Under the pieces are notes generated by a model that worked only from the letters and a program-made list of their open reading frames with translations, did not search any database and was not told where the DNA came from. Positions 25,088-31,157 of a DNA stretch of 40,082 nt are shown here, one piece after another. The first letter of the stretch is position 1. Every line of letters begins with the position of its first letter. Where the stretch lies: the IMG/VR virus record IMGVR_UViG_3300033553_000236, positions 1 through 40,082 of that record; one strand, 5' to 3'. The translations under genes were made by a program, and so were the position numbers. The stretch is from a virus.

Positions 25088-25244
25088 TGGTGCGGTTGGC
25101 AGGACTCGAACCTACACGGACTCAATTCCACCGAGTTCAGGTAACCTTCATAATGATTGAGCATTAAACGCAAGGTGTTTTTCACCACCGCTTGCTCGGT
25201 TATATCCCTACTTACAGCGCGTCTACCAATTTCGCCACAACCGC
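25088..25244 (-). tRNA. tRNA-Leu-like element with an oversized centre (157 nt)
   Basis: The outer parts are a textbook tRNA-Leu: 5' acceptor GCGGTTG pairs with CAACCGC, followed by ACCA (encoded CCA); D arm GCG-AAATTGGTAGA-CGC; T arm GTAGG-TTCGAGT-CCTGC. Between D arm and T arm, where a tRNA-Leu has about 40 nt, there are about 110 nt. They contain a 6-bp helix ACCGAG/CTCGGT, an inner hairpin GCAAG...CTTGC and a short GGA/TCC stem near the T arm that looks like a variable arm. The expected U33-containing anticodon loop is not clear; a TAG triplet sits near position 34-36 of a poorly paired loop. It may be an intron-bearing, damaged or repurposed tRNA. Confidence 0.6.
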
Positions 25245-25275
25245 TTAACTCTGTTTACTCGTTAGTCTTTTGTTA

Positions 25276-25527
25276 TTAATCTTTATTAGCTAGCTTTAAC
25301 TGTCGTAGATTAGTCCAGGGTTTTTCTCTGTTCCCGCTTCCCCAGCATTCATCACAAATGTCATTAGTTACCGTCTGGCCGCCAACACCTCTGTGCCATG
25401 TGCTTGTGTCGGGATAGCTTCTTACTCCAAACCCGCTGCACTTATCGCATGGTTTATCGTTTGAAAATTCAACATCTATTCCTCGCATCAATAGAAACTC
25501 TATATAAAATCTTTCTCTCGCACTCAT
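25276..25527 (-). CDS. Zinc-binding protein with DnaJ-type CxxCxGxG motifs
   Basis: An 83-aa protein from ATG 25527, with GGAG six bases upstream. The pair CDKCSGFG and CDECWGSG forms one DnaJ-type zinc centre. Small phage proteins with this motif are common, and their roles are not settled. It lies between the decayed methyltransferase and the tRNA-like element. The stop is followed directly by TAACAA. Confidence 0.65.
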   Translation of the reverse strand: MSARERFYIEFLLMRGIDVEFSNDKPCDKCSGFGVRSYPDTSTWHRGVGGQTVTNDICDECWGSGNREKPWTNLRQLKLANKD

Positions 25528-25555
25528 ATCAATCTCCATTAGGCATAGCTGGTTG

Positions 25556-25984
25556 TTATGCAGCCTGTTTGCTTTTCTGGCTGCCAATCTCAACACCCAC
25601 ATTGGCCATAACCAGCGCTTTAGCCATGTACGGGCTTACGCTGTTGCCACACATGCGCACTTACGCGGCCTGGCTTAGTCGTTTGCCGTTAACTTCAATA
25701 TCTATTTTGTAGGTGTCTGGAAAGCCCTGTGCGCGGTACAGTTCACGCGGCTTTAGCATGCGCATGCCAATGTCTGCTATTACATAATCTGTTCCGGCAA
25801 CGGTTACCAGGCCAAAGCGTGGCTTGGTGGTGGCGGTATGCATAGCCACCGCTTCTTTGTCGTGGTTAATGGCGATATCCACCGACCTGCCGAAAGCCTG
25901 CTCAATACCCAGCGATGCACCGCCGCCACCGGCGAAGTTGTCGATAATCAGTTCCTTTGCAAACATAAATTCAATCTGGCTCAT
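25556..25984 (-). pseudogene. Remnant of a DNA (cytosine-5) methyltransferase
   Basis: The frame starts with motif I (FAGGGGASLGIEQAFGRSVD) and the motif II region, then jumps at MHTA-TTKPRFGLVTV straight to motifs VIII-IX (ADIGMRMLKPRELYRAQGFP). The central part with the catalytic PCQ loop and recognition domain is gone. A TAA at 25661-25663 follows RLSQAA; after it the same frame continues with VRMCGNSVSPYMAKAL, the conserved motif X end. So there are two lesions: an internal deletion and a nonsense codon (probably CAA or CAG to TAA). It cannot be an active methylase. Confidence 0.85.
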
Positions 25985-26172
25985 TATTTATTTTTCTCCC
26001 ACTTGGTTTTGTACTGCGCTATAAACTCAGGCTCGAAAGCAGACCGCCAGCCGCAGCACGGGCAGTTGAACTGCTCACCATCAAACACTGTGCGGGGCAT
26101 GATCTTGCATTGGCCACCGCAGTACGGCGTGTAGCCTGGCTGAGTCATCAGGTTGTCGCGAACTATGCTCAC
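25984..26172 (-). CDS. Small zinc-ribbon protein
   Basis: A 62-aa protein with YCGGQC and CPCC pairs (a two-knuckle zinc ribbon) and a charged C terminus. GTG at 26172 overlaps the upstream stop (GTGA), and an ATG at 26148 is the alternative. Likely nucleic-acid or protein binding. Part of a run of Cys-rich small genes. Confidence 0.55.
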   Translation of the reverse strand: MSIVRDNLMTQPGYTPYCGGQCKIMPRTVFDGEQFNCPCCGWRSAFEPEFIAQYKTKWEKNK

Positions 26173-26438
26173 GCGGCGTCCTCCTGCATGTACGGTTCAC
26201 CCACCAGCGTGAAAGCAAACACCACCTGATTGGATGGCTGGTTGTAGTTGCTGACATAGGTTATTTCCACCAGCTGCACCATGCCTGTTGGTAATTTGGT
26301 TGTTTCATCCAGCTTTTTCAGCAGTACGGTGTCGCCTTTCTGAAACCCACGGTCGGCGTTGTTTCTTATCTCGAATTTCTTGTCGCCTCGCAGTACGGCA
26401 TCGAAGTGTGCGGGTAGTGTTTTTAGTTTGTGGTGCAT
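26169..26438 (-). CDS. DUF3850/ASCH-like protein
   Basis: An 89-aa protein: LKTLPAHFDAVLRGDKKFEI then RNNADRGFQKGDTVLLKK and VEITYVSNYN match the DUF3850 branch of the ASCH/PUA-like fold, which is thought to bind RNA. Common in phages. Its TAATG start is coupled to the upstream gene. No catalytic claim is made. Confidence 0.7.
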   Translation of the reverse strand: MHHKLKTLPAHFDAVLRGDKKFEIRNNADRGFQKGDTVLLKKLDETTKLPTGMVQLVEITYVSNYNQPSNQVVFAFTLVGEPYMQEDAA

Positions 26439-26653
26439 TACTTATCCTTTTTTCCCGTCATTATCTTCGCCAGTTCTATGGCTGTTACTCGACGGCCGCT
26501 GGCTTTGTCATACATAAGCTCGCCACTGCCAATGGTTCCACCGCGAAGACCGCCGCGACCTTTTCCGCCGCAGGTTGTGCAGTTCTGGCCGTTGTCTCTG
26601 ACGCCGTAGCCTGCGCATCTAGGGCAAGTTCTAAATTCAATGTCAGCCATCAT
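26438..26653 (-). CDS. Small zinc-binding protein, DnaJ-type motif
   Basis: A 71-aa protein with CPRCAGYG and CTTCGGKG, one zinc centre, then a Gly-rich turn and a helix (GRRVTAIELAKIMTG). CTGGGAGA precedes the double ATG. Similar to the protein at 25276. Role unknown. Confidence 0.6.
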   Translation of the reverse strand: MMADIEFRTCPRCAGYGVRDNGQNCTTCGGKGRGGLRGGTIGSGELMYDKASGRRVTAIELAKIMTGKKDK

Positions 26654-26674
26654 TCTCTCCCAGCGGGTAATTCG

Positions 26675-26875
26675 TTAAATACATTCCATATGCGTGTAAG
26701 CAATGAAACTCAAGCCGCATTTCAAGCGCCGCTCAGGGTTGCGCCCGTCATTATCCCAATCGTGGTCACATGGCTCTGGCGTTTTGGTGACATGCACATA
26801 GGTGGAGGCTGGTTTCGGCCAGTCCTGCTCCGGTGGTGTTACGATATTTCCGTTCTTGTCTACTACATTGCTCAT
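26675..26875 (-). CDS. Small Cys/His-containing protein
   Basis: A 66-aa protein with GGGAGA before ATG 26875. It has CDHDWDNDGRNPERRLKCGL and a late HMEC, which together give a possible C-H-C-C metal site. Short but with a good start site and close packing with its neighbours. Function unknown. Confidence 0.5.
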   Translation of the reverse strand: MSNVVDKNGNIVTPPEQDWPKPASTYVHVTKTPEPCDHDWDNDGRNPERRLKCGLSFIAYTHMECI

Positions 26876-26911
26876 GATTTTGTCTCCCAGCGGATAGCCG
26901 CTTTGCTTTAT

Positions 26912-27379
26912 TTATGCTGTTAACTCATCTTCCGGGTAATAAGTCTGGTCGTATTTCCCTGCCAGCGCATCACCCAGCACGCTTTGCAATGTTTCTTCTG
27001 GCTCCGCCCGGCTAATACACGCACCAGGTGGCAATACCCACATCCAGTAAACATTATGCTTATCCACCAGCGTTGACTCTGGCGGGTAAAACTCTATTGC
27101 GGTGGCTTCACTGCCAAACAGTTCGTTTTTTATGTTCTGCATTTTCCGCCAGTGGCCGGGTATTGGCTTGTCGTCGTGCCGCTGAACCATGGCTTTAATC
27201 GCCATACATCCCATCACATGCGCGTTGTCATCTATCATGACCGTATAGCGATTATTCCTGAACGCACGCGTCATCCAGTGTGGGGTGTTTCTGCCTTGCA
27301 GATCTACCGGCAGTAATTCACCCGCTGGCTTTTTAAGCAGCTTTTTCGCATTTCTCATCTGTTCTTTTGTTCTGCTCAT
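26912..27379 (-). CDS. Conserved phage protein, DUF7694-like
   Basis: A 155-aa protein with TRAFRNNRYTVMIDD, then WRKMQNIKNELFGSEATAI and EFYPPES, a pattern typical of a widespread phage protein of unknown function in early regions. The family name is from memory and unchecked. A basic start (MSRTKEQMRNAKKLLKK) and no membrane segment suggest a cytoplasmic role. Confidence 0.6.
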   Translation of the reverse strand: MSRTKEQMRNAKKLLKKPAGELLPVDLQGRNTPHWMTRAFRNNRYTVMIDDNAHVMGCMAIKAMVQRHDDKPIPGHWRKMQNIKNELFGSEATAIEFYPPESTLVDKHNVYWMWVLPPGACISRAEPEETLQSVLGDALAGKYDQTYYPEDELTA

Positions 27380-27382
27380 AAA

Positions 27383-27757
27383 TCACCCGGCCCTCTCTAC
27401 AGTAACAATCTTCTGTGCCGCATATTCTTCAACTAGTTCCCGCATGTCCTCACGCGGGTTAACGCAATAACCCAAGTCTTCAAGCGACAGACACAGGTCT
27501 GAGCATGTCTCGCACATCCAGTCGGATGCTATCGGTATTACCCCATCTTCACCGTATATATTGCACTCAACATCCGTGTCTGGAACTTTTACCCGCTTAT
27601 GCTCAGTGCATAGCGCGTTCAGCTCTATTGTCTCACCGCATGAGCAGCATTTACGGCGACGCTTAAACGGATATGGCTTATAGTCAGTAGCTGGTTCAGA
27701 CCAGTACCATTGGCCCGGCTCTGGCTCCCAATCTCCGCATTCGCATGTTAGCCCCAT
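27383..27757 (-). CDS. Cys-rich zinc-binding phage protein
   Basis: A 124-aa protein with ten Cys in CxC, CCSCG and CETC groups, so at least two zinc sites are likely. ATG 27757 overlaps the upstream stop (TGATG). It has no recognisable enzyme motif. One of several zinc-finger-like genes between 25.3 and 27.8 kb. Confidence 0.6.
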   Translation of the reverse strand: MGLTCECGDWEPEPGQWYWSEPATDYKPYPFKRRRKCCSCGETIELNALCTEHKRVKVPDTDVECNIYGEDGVIPIASDWMCETCSDLCLSLEDLGYCVNPREDMRELVEEYAAQKIVTVERAG

Positions 27758-28053
27758 CACGCTATCCCCTTATCAATAAACATCTTCGGCGCAAGCTGTC
27801 TGTTCGGCAACATGCCGCGCTTCATTTGCGACCAGAACTCGCCTGCCGCTTCAACCGTATGGTTTATAAAATCCTGCCGGCTCATTTCGTTGAACAGCTC
27901 AACATCCATTTCAAGTAGCTGCACGTTGCCCACGCGCGGCAAGCCTGGATCTATGGTGCTGAATGAAACGGATACAGTTTTATTTTCCACTATGCTCTCC
28001 CAGTCTGCGTGGCAGGGAATCATTTTTTTTGCGGTGGCTGGCGTTTCTGCCAT
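27757..28053 (-). CDS. Unknown protein after the Mor-like gene
   Basis: A 98-aa protein (or 87 aa from an internal ATG at 28020) with beta-strand-like SVSFSTIDPGLPRVGNV and helical DFINHTVEAAGEFWSQMKRG. It overlaps the end of the Mor-like gene by up to 74 nt. Neither start has a good ribosome site, so coupling is likely. Function unknown. Confidence 0.5.
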   Translation of the reverse strand: MAETPATAKKMIPCHADWESIVENKTVSVSFSTIDPGLPRVGNVQLLEMDVELFNEMSRQDFINHTVEAAGEFWSQMKRGMLPNRQLAPKMFIDKGIA

Positions 28054-28333
28054 GGATTATTCGGTGTATGTGCCGCGGAGATAGATCGTATTCTTCTGCC
28101 AGCTCCAGGTAGTTGCTGCCTTTAAACTTTGTTTTTATTTCATGGTCGCGCACGTCTCTAAGCAGGTTGTTCCAGAAGACATCCGCTTTGGGTACGTGTT
28201 TTTTTTCACCACCCCAGTACTCCATGAGCTCATTCAGTGCAAACGCGCCTATTTTTCGCCCCAGTTCGATAAAATCACGGTGCTTGCTGTCTTCTGGCGA
28301 CAACTGTTCCAGCAGGCACTGCTCTTCAATCAT
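27980..28333 (-). CDS. Mor-like transcription activator
   Basis: A 117-aa protein from ATG 28333 (the ATG overlaps the recombinase end by 8 nt). The C-terminal half matches the Mor/C family of Mu-type activators: a helical dimer region (HRDFIELGRKIGAFALNELM) then LRDVRDHEIKTKFKGSNYLE and a HTH ending LSPRHIHRII. Mor/C proteins turn on middle or late phage genes from sites just upstream of -35. Its neighbours are early genes, and four late elements lie downstream, so I infer that it is the late activator. Confidence 0.65.
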   Translation of the reverse strand: MIEEQCLLEQLSPEDSKHRDFIELGRKIGAFALNELMEYWGGEKKHVPKADVFWNNLLRDVRDHEIKTKFKGSNYLELAEEYDLSPRHIHRIIHGRNASHRKKNDSLPRRLGEHSGK

Positions 28334-29417
28334 CAAGCAGGCTTGTTTGCTCTTGCTGTTTCTTTTTAACCCAGAGTGGTAGTCCACCTTTGTTTCTCCC
28401 AGTCACTATGTTCATGCGGTTATTCGGCATGCGCGCTTTTCGTCTGCGCTCTGATATCACGATGTAGCGGCGTGTTGTTTCCAGTTTTTCATGCCCCATC
28501 AGTTCCTGAATTATTTCTATGTCCACGCCTTCGTCGTATAGGTCGGTGGCAAAGGTCACACGCATCATGTGGATGCCTGAATGCTTTAGCTTTGCCCGCT
28601 TGGCTCGGCGGCTCACCATGTTTTCGATGGCTCGCAGTGTTAGCTGGCTGCTGATTTTCCCAATGCCGTTCACGGATACCCACACGGCATCACCCGTTAC
28701 GCCAGCCACGTTATCTCGAACCGCCAGCCAGTTGCGCAAGGCATCAACCGCTTCGCCCTGAAACGATAACTCACGCTCTTTGGCACCTTTGCCCAGCACT
28801 TTCACTTTGCCTACCCGTTCACGCAGGGTTACCTGGTCCAGCTTCAACTGCTGCAGCTCTTCTCGCCTAAAGCCGGTGGCGTAAAGAAAAACCAGAATGG
28901 CGTAGTCTCGAATGCCGATATCGGTGTCCAGGTCGCAGGTTGAAAACAACTTTTGAAGATCTTCGGTGCTGTATTTTTTCGGGATACGCTTCGTAACCTT
29001 CGGCCCGCGAATAAACTTTGCTGGGTTTGGCTGGTGCATGTAGGTTTCACGCCAGGCGAAGTATTGCCGCACCGCTGATATGTGCTGCATGCGGAATTGC
29101 TCGCCGTATTTGCGCACCACGTACATCCACTTCTGCCAGTCTTCCATGTGGTTGATATTCAACCGATCAACGCCAAGCCCCTGCTCACGCATCCAGCTAA
29201 AAAACCGCGTCATGTTTTTGCAGTACGTGCAAATGGTCGACTGGGTAAGACCCCGGCTGATGCGCAGGTGAGTAAGCCACTCAATCACGCTATCGGCGTT
29301 TTCCTCTGCCACCCGAGCATCCATGTAGCGGATAGCCAGCTCGATATCGCGGCTTACCTGAGCCAGCAAACCGCGTGGGTTGCTCTGTACGGCGCGGTGC
29401 TGGATTTCGTCGGTCAT
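28326..29417 (-). CDS. Tyrosine recombinase with all catalytic residues
   Basis: A 363-aa recombinase from ATG 29417. An N-terminal SAM-like core-binding domain (about 40-130) is followed by the catalytic domain with Arg184 (ATGFRREEL), Lys210 (GKGAKERELSF), His283-x-x-Arg286 (IHMMRVTF), His309 (LMGHEKLETT) and nucleophile Tyr318. All six positions are kept. The start overlaps the upstream stop as ATGA, and the end overlaps the Mor-like gene, so it sits inside an early operon, unlike most integrases. It may act in replication-product resolution, inversion or integration. Confidence 0.88.
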   Translation of the reverse strand: MTDEIQHRAVQSNPRGLLAQVSRDIELAIRYMDARVAEENADSVIEWLTHLRISRGLTQSTICTYCKNMTRFFSWMREQGLGVDRLNINHMEDWQKWMYVVRKYGEQFRMQHISAVRQYFAWRETYMHQPNPAKFIRGPKVTKRIPKKYSTEDLQKLFSTCDLDTDIGIRDYAILVFLYATGFRREELQQLKLDQVTLRERVGKVKVLGKGAKERELSFQGEAVDALRNWLAVRDNVAGVTGDAVWVSVNGIGKISSQLTLRAIENMVSRRAKRAKLKHSGIHMMRVTFATDLYDEGVDIEIIQELMGHEKLETTRRYIVISERRRKARMPNNRMNIVTGRNKGGLPLWVKKKQQEQTSLLDD

Positions 29418-29815
29418 AACGCCAACCCTGTGCAAACAACCTCACCACACGGCAAATTTCCCCCCGCGCCCCCCTTGCTACGGCCCATAGAACCCACCTC
29501 ATTTTTAGAGAGGATACTCAGGCCGGGCATTGGCCTATTCAGGCTGAGCTTTGGATGGGGGGTGGGCCCTATGTTCACTACCCACCGGCTGTGCACAGTA
29601 CACCCCAGCCACAGCAGCCGATCAGCCAGCCCAGCCAATCCGTTTCCGGTTCCTTCATATGCAACTATTCTAATATTAGAAACGGCTGCGATTACCGAGT
29701 TAAGCCCGTGCAATGCGGCTTTGAAGCCTGTAAAACCTGCCTTATTTGGTGGCGGAGGAATTACCTTTGGGTGATTTTCCTGTAGCCAAAGAAGAATAAA
29801 TTCAAGCATTTGCAT
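29414..29815 (-). CDS. Unknown operon protein between loader and recombinase
   Basis: A 133-aa frame with a hydrophobic N terminus (MQMLEFILLWLQENHPK), several Gly and Pro, and a less typical C-terminal tail (GGAGGNLPCGE). It overlaps both neighbours (14 nt with the loader gene, 4 nt as ATGA with the recombinase), which supports translation, but codon use is less convincing than in its neighbours. Confidence 0.45.
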   Translation of the reverse strand: MQMLEFILLWLQENHPKVIPPPPNKAGFTGFKAALHGLNSVIAAVSNIRIVAYEGTGNGLAGLADRLLWLGCTVHSRWVVNIGPTPHPKLSLNRPMPGLSILSKNEVGSMGRSKGGAGGNLPCGEVVCTGLAL

Positions 29816-30257
29816 TACCTTTTCCCAGTAGTTCTTTCAGTTTCGCTCGGTGCAAGTCGGCTGTTTCCCTGGTTGCTTTCTGCGCGGTTAATCGCTTCTG
29901 CCCAGCAAACGACTGATGGCATGCGGCTGGTTTTGTTGCGATGCATAGCCGCATAAATTCCTGAAATTCGGGCGGCCATTCTTCTTCCCGTAACACGCAC
30001 GCATCCAGCCCGCGAATAATATCTGCCGTGCGTAACCCCTGCAGCTTCATGCACCACTTAACAAACGTCCGGCCACCAACTTTCCCGTACTTGAATTCTG
30101 CCTTGTCGCCATAGAGATCAACGAACTGTTCCCACAACCAATCCATCGCCTCCAGGTACTCCCGACTCATCGAGCGAATTGAAGAATTCTTCTGACGCTC
30201 TTTCATGCCTGTCGACAGCTGTTTCTCGTTTGGCATCACCTGGTTTATTTGCTGCAT
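29802..30257 (-). CDS. Replication protein P-like helicase loader candidate
   Basis: A 151-aa protein with a GAGGT ribosome site before ATG 30257. It has WCMKLQGLRTADIIRGLDAC, then EWPPEFQEFMRLC, the pattern of lambda P-type DnaB loaders (shorter than lambda P). The N-terminal part overlaps the O-like gene by 140 nt, both frames coding. It should bring host DnaB helicase to the phage origin. Confidence 0.65.
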   Translation of the reverse strand: MQQINQVMPNEKQLSTGMKERQKNSSIRSMSREYLEAMDWLWEQFVDLYGDKAEFKYGKVGGRTFVKWCMKLQGLRTADIIRGLDACVLREEEWPPEFQEFMRLCIATKPAACHQSFAGQKRLTAQKATRETADLHRAKLKELLGKGNANA

Positions 30258-30933
30258 TGCTGTTACCTCGTTTTGCTTCGAACACCTTGGCGTTCATCAG
30301 CCACTTGAAAAATTCTTCGTTCCAGTTCTTGCTAACCGTGCCCTTGGATTTGTGGTGAGAAATAAACTTCAGCACCTCATCCGGATTGTTGACGATCTTT
30401 TCCGGAACCATGGCCAGCAATGCTCGTTGCTTGACTTCGTCCGATGGCTGAAAGTCATCCGCTATAGAGAGAGTGTTATAGGGAATCAGATTAAAGGAAT
30501 CAGACGGATTAGACATTGCGGCGTCATTACTTGTAATGGCGTTGTAATTACTTGTAATGTTGTTATTTAAATCAGTAACTTGCGTGTTACATTCATTAGG
30601 CGACGGTATATCAGTGCCTTTTTTTATTTCATGCGGATGTGGGTGCTGATGCTTGGTGAAATTACGTATCTCGATGTACGTTTTTTTGTTGTTTTGCAGG
30701 TCACGATAAGTAATTACATGTAATGACTCGCAAAGACTATCAATTAATTTATTAATATCGCACTCATCGTAAGGCAGTAATTCTGCTTTTATTCTCTTAG
30801 GTCTGTACTCAAGTCGGCCATTAAAATCAGCCACTGTCCACAGACCAATAAACAGCAACCTGGCCAATGGATCCAGACTGGCAAGTTCATCATCTTTGAA
30901 GAAGTCGGGTTTTATGTTGCGTGCTCTAGCCAT
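30118..30933 (-). CDS. Replication initiator, O-like
   Basis: A 271-aa protein starting RARNIKPDFFKDDELASLDP and RLLFIGLWTVADFNGRLEYR, an N-terminal winged-helix pattern common to phage O/DnaD-like initiators. A variable Asn/Ser/Thr-rich middle (about 120-165) is followed by a C-terminal DnaB/DnaT-like part (HHKSKGTVSKNWNEEFFKW). The DNA for the variable middle holds palindromic repeats typical of an origin (30526-30558), as in lambda O. ATG 30933 has AGGTG upstream. Confidence 0.75.
   Translation of the reverse strand: MARARNIKPDFFKDDELASLDPLARLLFIGLWTVADFNGRLEYRPKRIKAELLPYDECDINKLIDSLCESLHVITYRDLQNNKKTYIEIRNFTKHQHPHPHEIKKGTDIPSPNECNTQVTDLNNNITSNYNAITSNDAAMSNPSDSFNLIPYNTLSIADDFQPSDEVKQRALLAMVPEKIVNNPDEVLKFISHHKSKGTVSKNWNEEFFKWLMNAKVFEAKRGNSNAANKPGDAKRETAVDRHERASEEFFNSLDESGVPGGDGLVVGTVR
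30526..30724. other. Candidate replication origin repeats inside the initiator gene
   Basis: The 12-bp palindrome ATTAC(T/A)TGTAAT occurs at 30526-30537, 30547-30558 and 30713-30724. The first two are exactly 21 bp apart (two helical turns). A longer palindrome GTAAC-TTGCGT-GTTAC lies at about 30575-30590, and a GGAATCAGA direct repeat at 30482-30490 and 30497-30505. The area is AT-rich. Lambda-type phages place the origin iterons inside O in the same way. The origin assignment is inference. Confidence 0.55.
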
Positions 30934-31020
30934 TTAACACCTACGGATAGCATGAGCAAAGTGGACATAAAAACGTCCCAATGCTATAAAAGTAATGCTT
31001 CTTATCCGCAAATGACCTGT

Positions 31021-31136
31021 GTATTTAACCAATGTACGCCCTGCAAGAGGGTGGCCTAAACCAATGTATATTATGTTAAATAGCAGAAATTCCAGATAAG
31101 AACATATAAAAAAACAATAAAAACAATAACCTATGT
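31021..31136. promoter_or_regulatory. Intergenic region between O-like gene and plus-strand recombinase
   Basis: The divergent gap 30934-31157 has no gene. It holds two direct repeats AACCAATGTA (31027-31036 and 31059-31068, 32 bp apart), the dif-like site, and AT-rich sequence with TATAAAAAAACAATAAAAAC just before the recombinase start. Promoters for both genes should lie here, but no strong -35/-10 pair is clear. Confidence 0.45.
31054..31081 (+). other. dif-like attachment site (attP candidate)
   Basis: AATGTATATTATGTTAAAT (31063-31081) is identical to the spacer plus XerD-binding half of the gammaproteobacterial dif consensus: spacer TGTATA (31065-31070), XerD box TTATGTTAAAT (31071-31081). 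The left 11 bases (GCCTAAACCAA, 31054-31064) differ from the dif XerC box except at its edges. This is the layout of attP in elements that use host XerC/D: a kept XerD arm and a diverged XerC arm. It is 77 bp from the start of a XerD-like recombinase gene. Confidence 0.8.
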
Positions 31137-31157
31137 TTGATCGCTGGATGCCTGTAT

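Noticed and set aside
25003-25188. 61-codon minus-strand frame across the tRNA-like element
   Set aside because: It overlaps the acceptor and T arms, has no good start site and codes for nothing recognisable; the RNA reading explains the sequence better.
25661-25663. TAA inside the methyltransferase remnant as a recoded stop
   Set aside because: Other genes use TAA as a normal stop throughout the window, and this gene also has a large deletion. A nonsense mutation is simpler.
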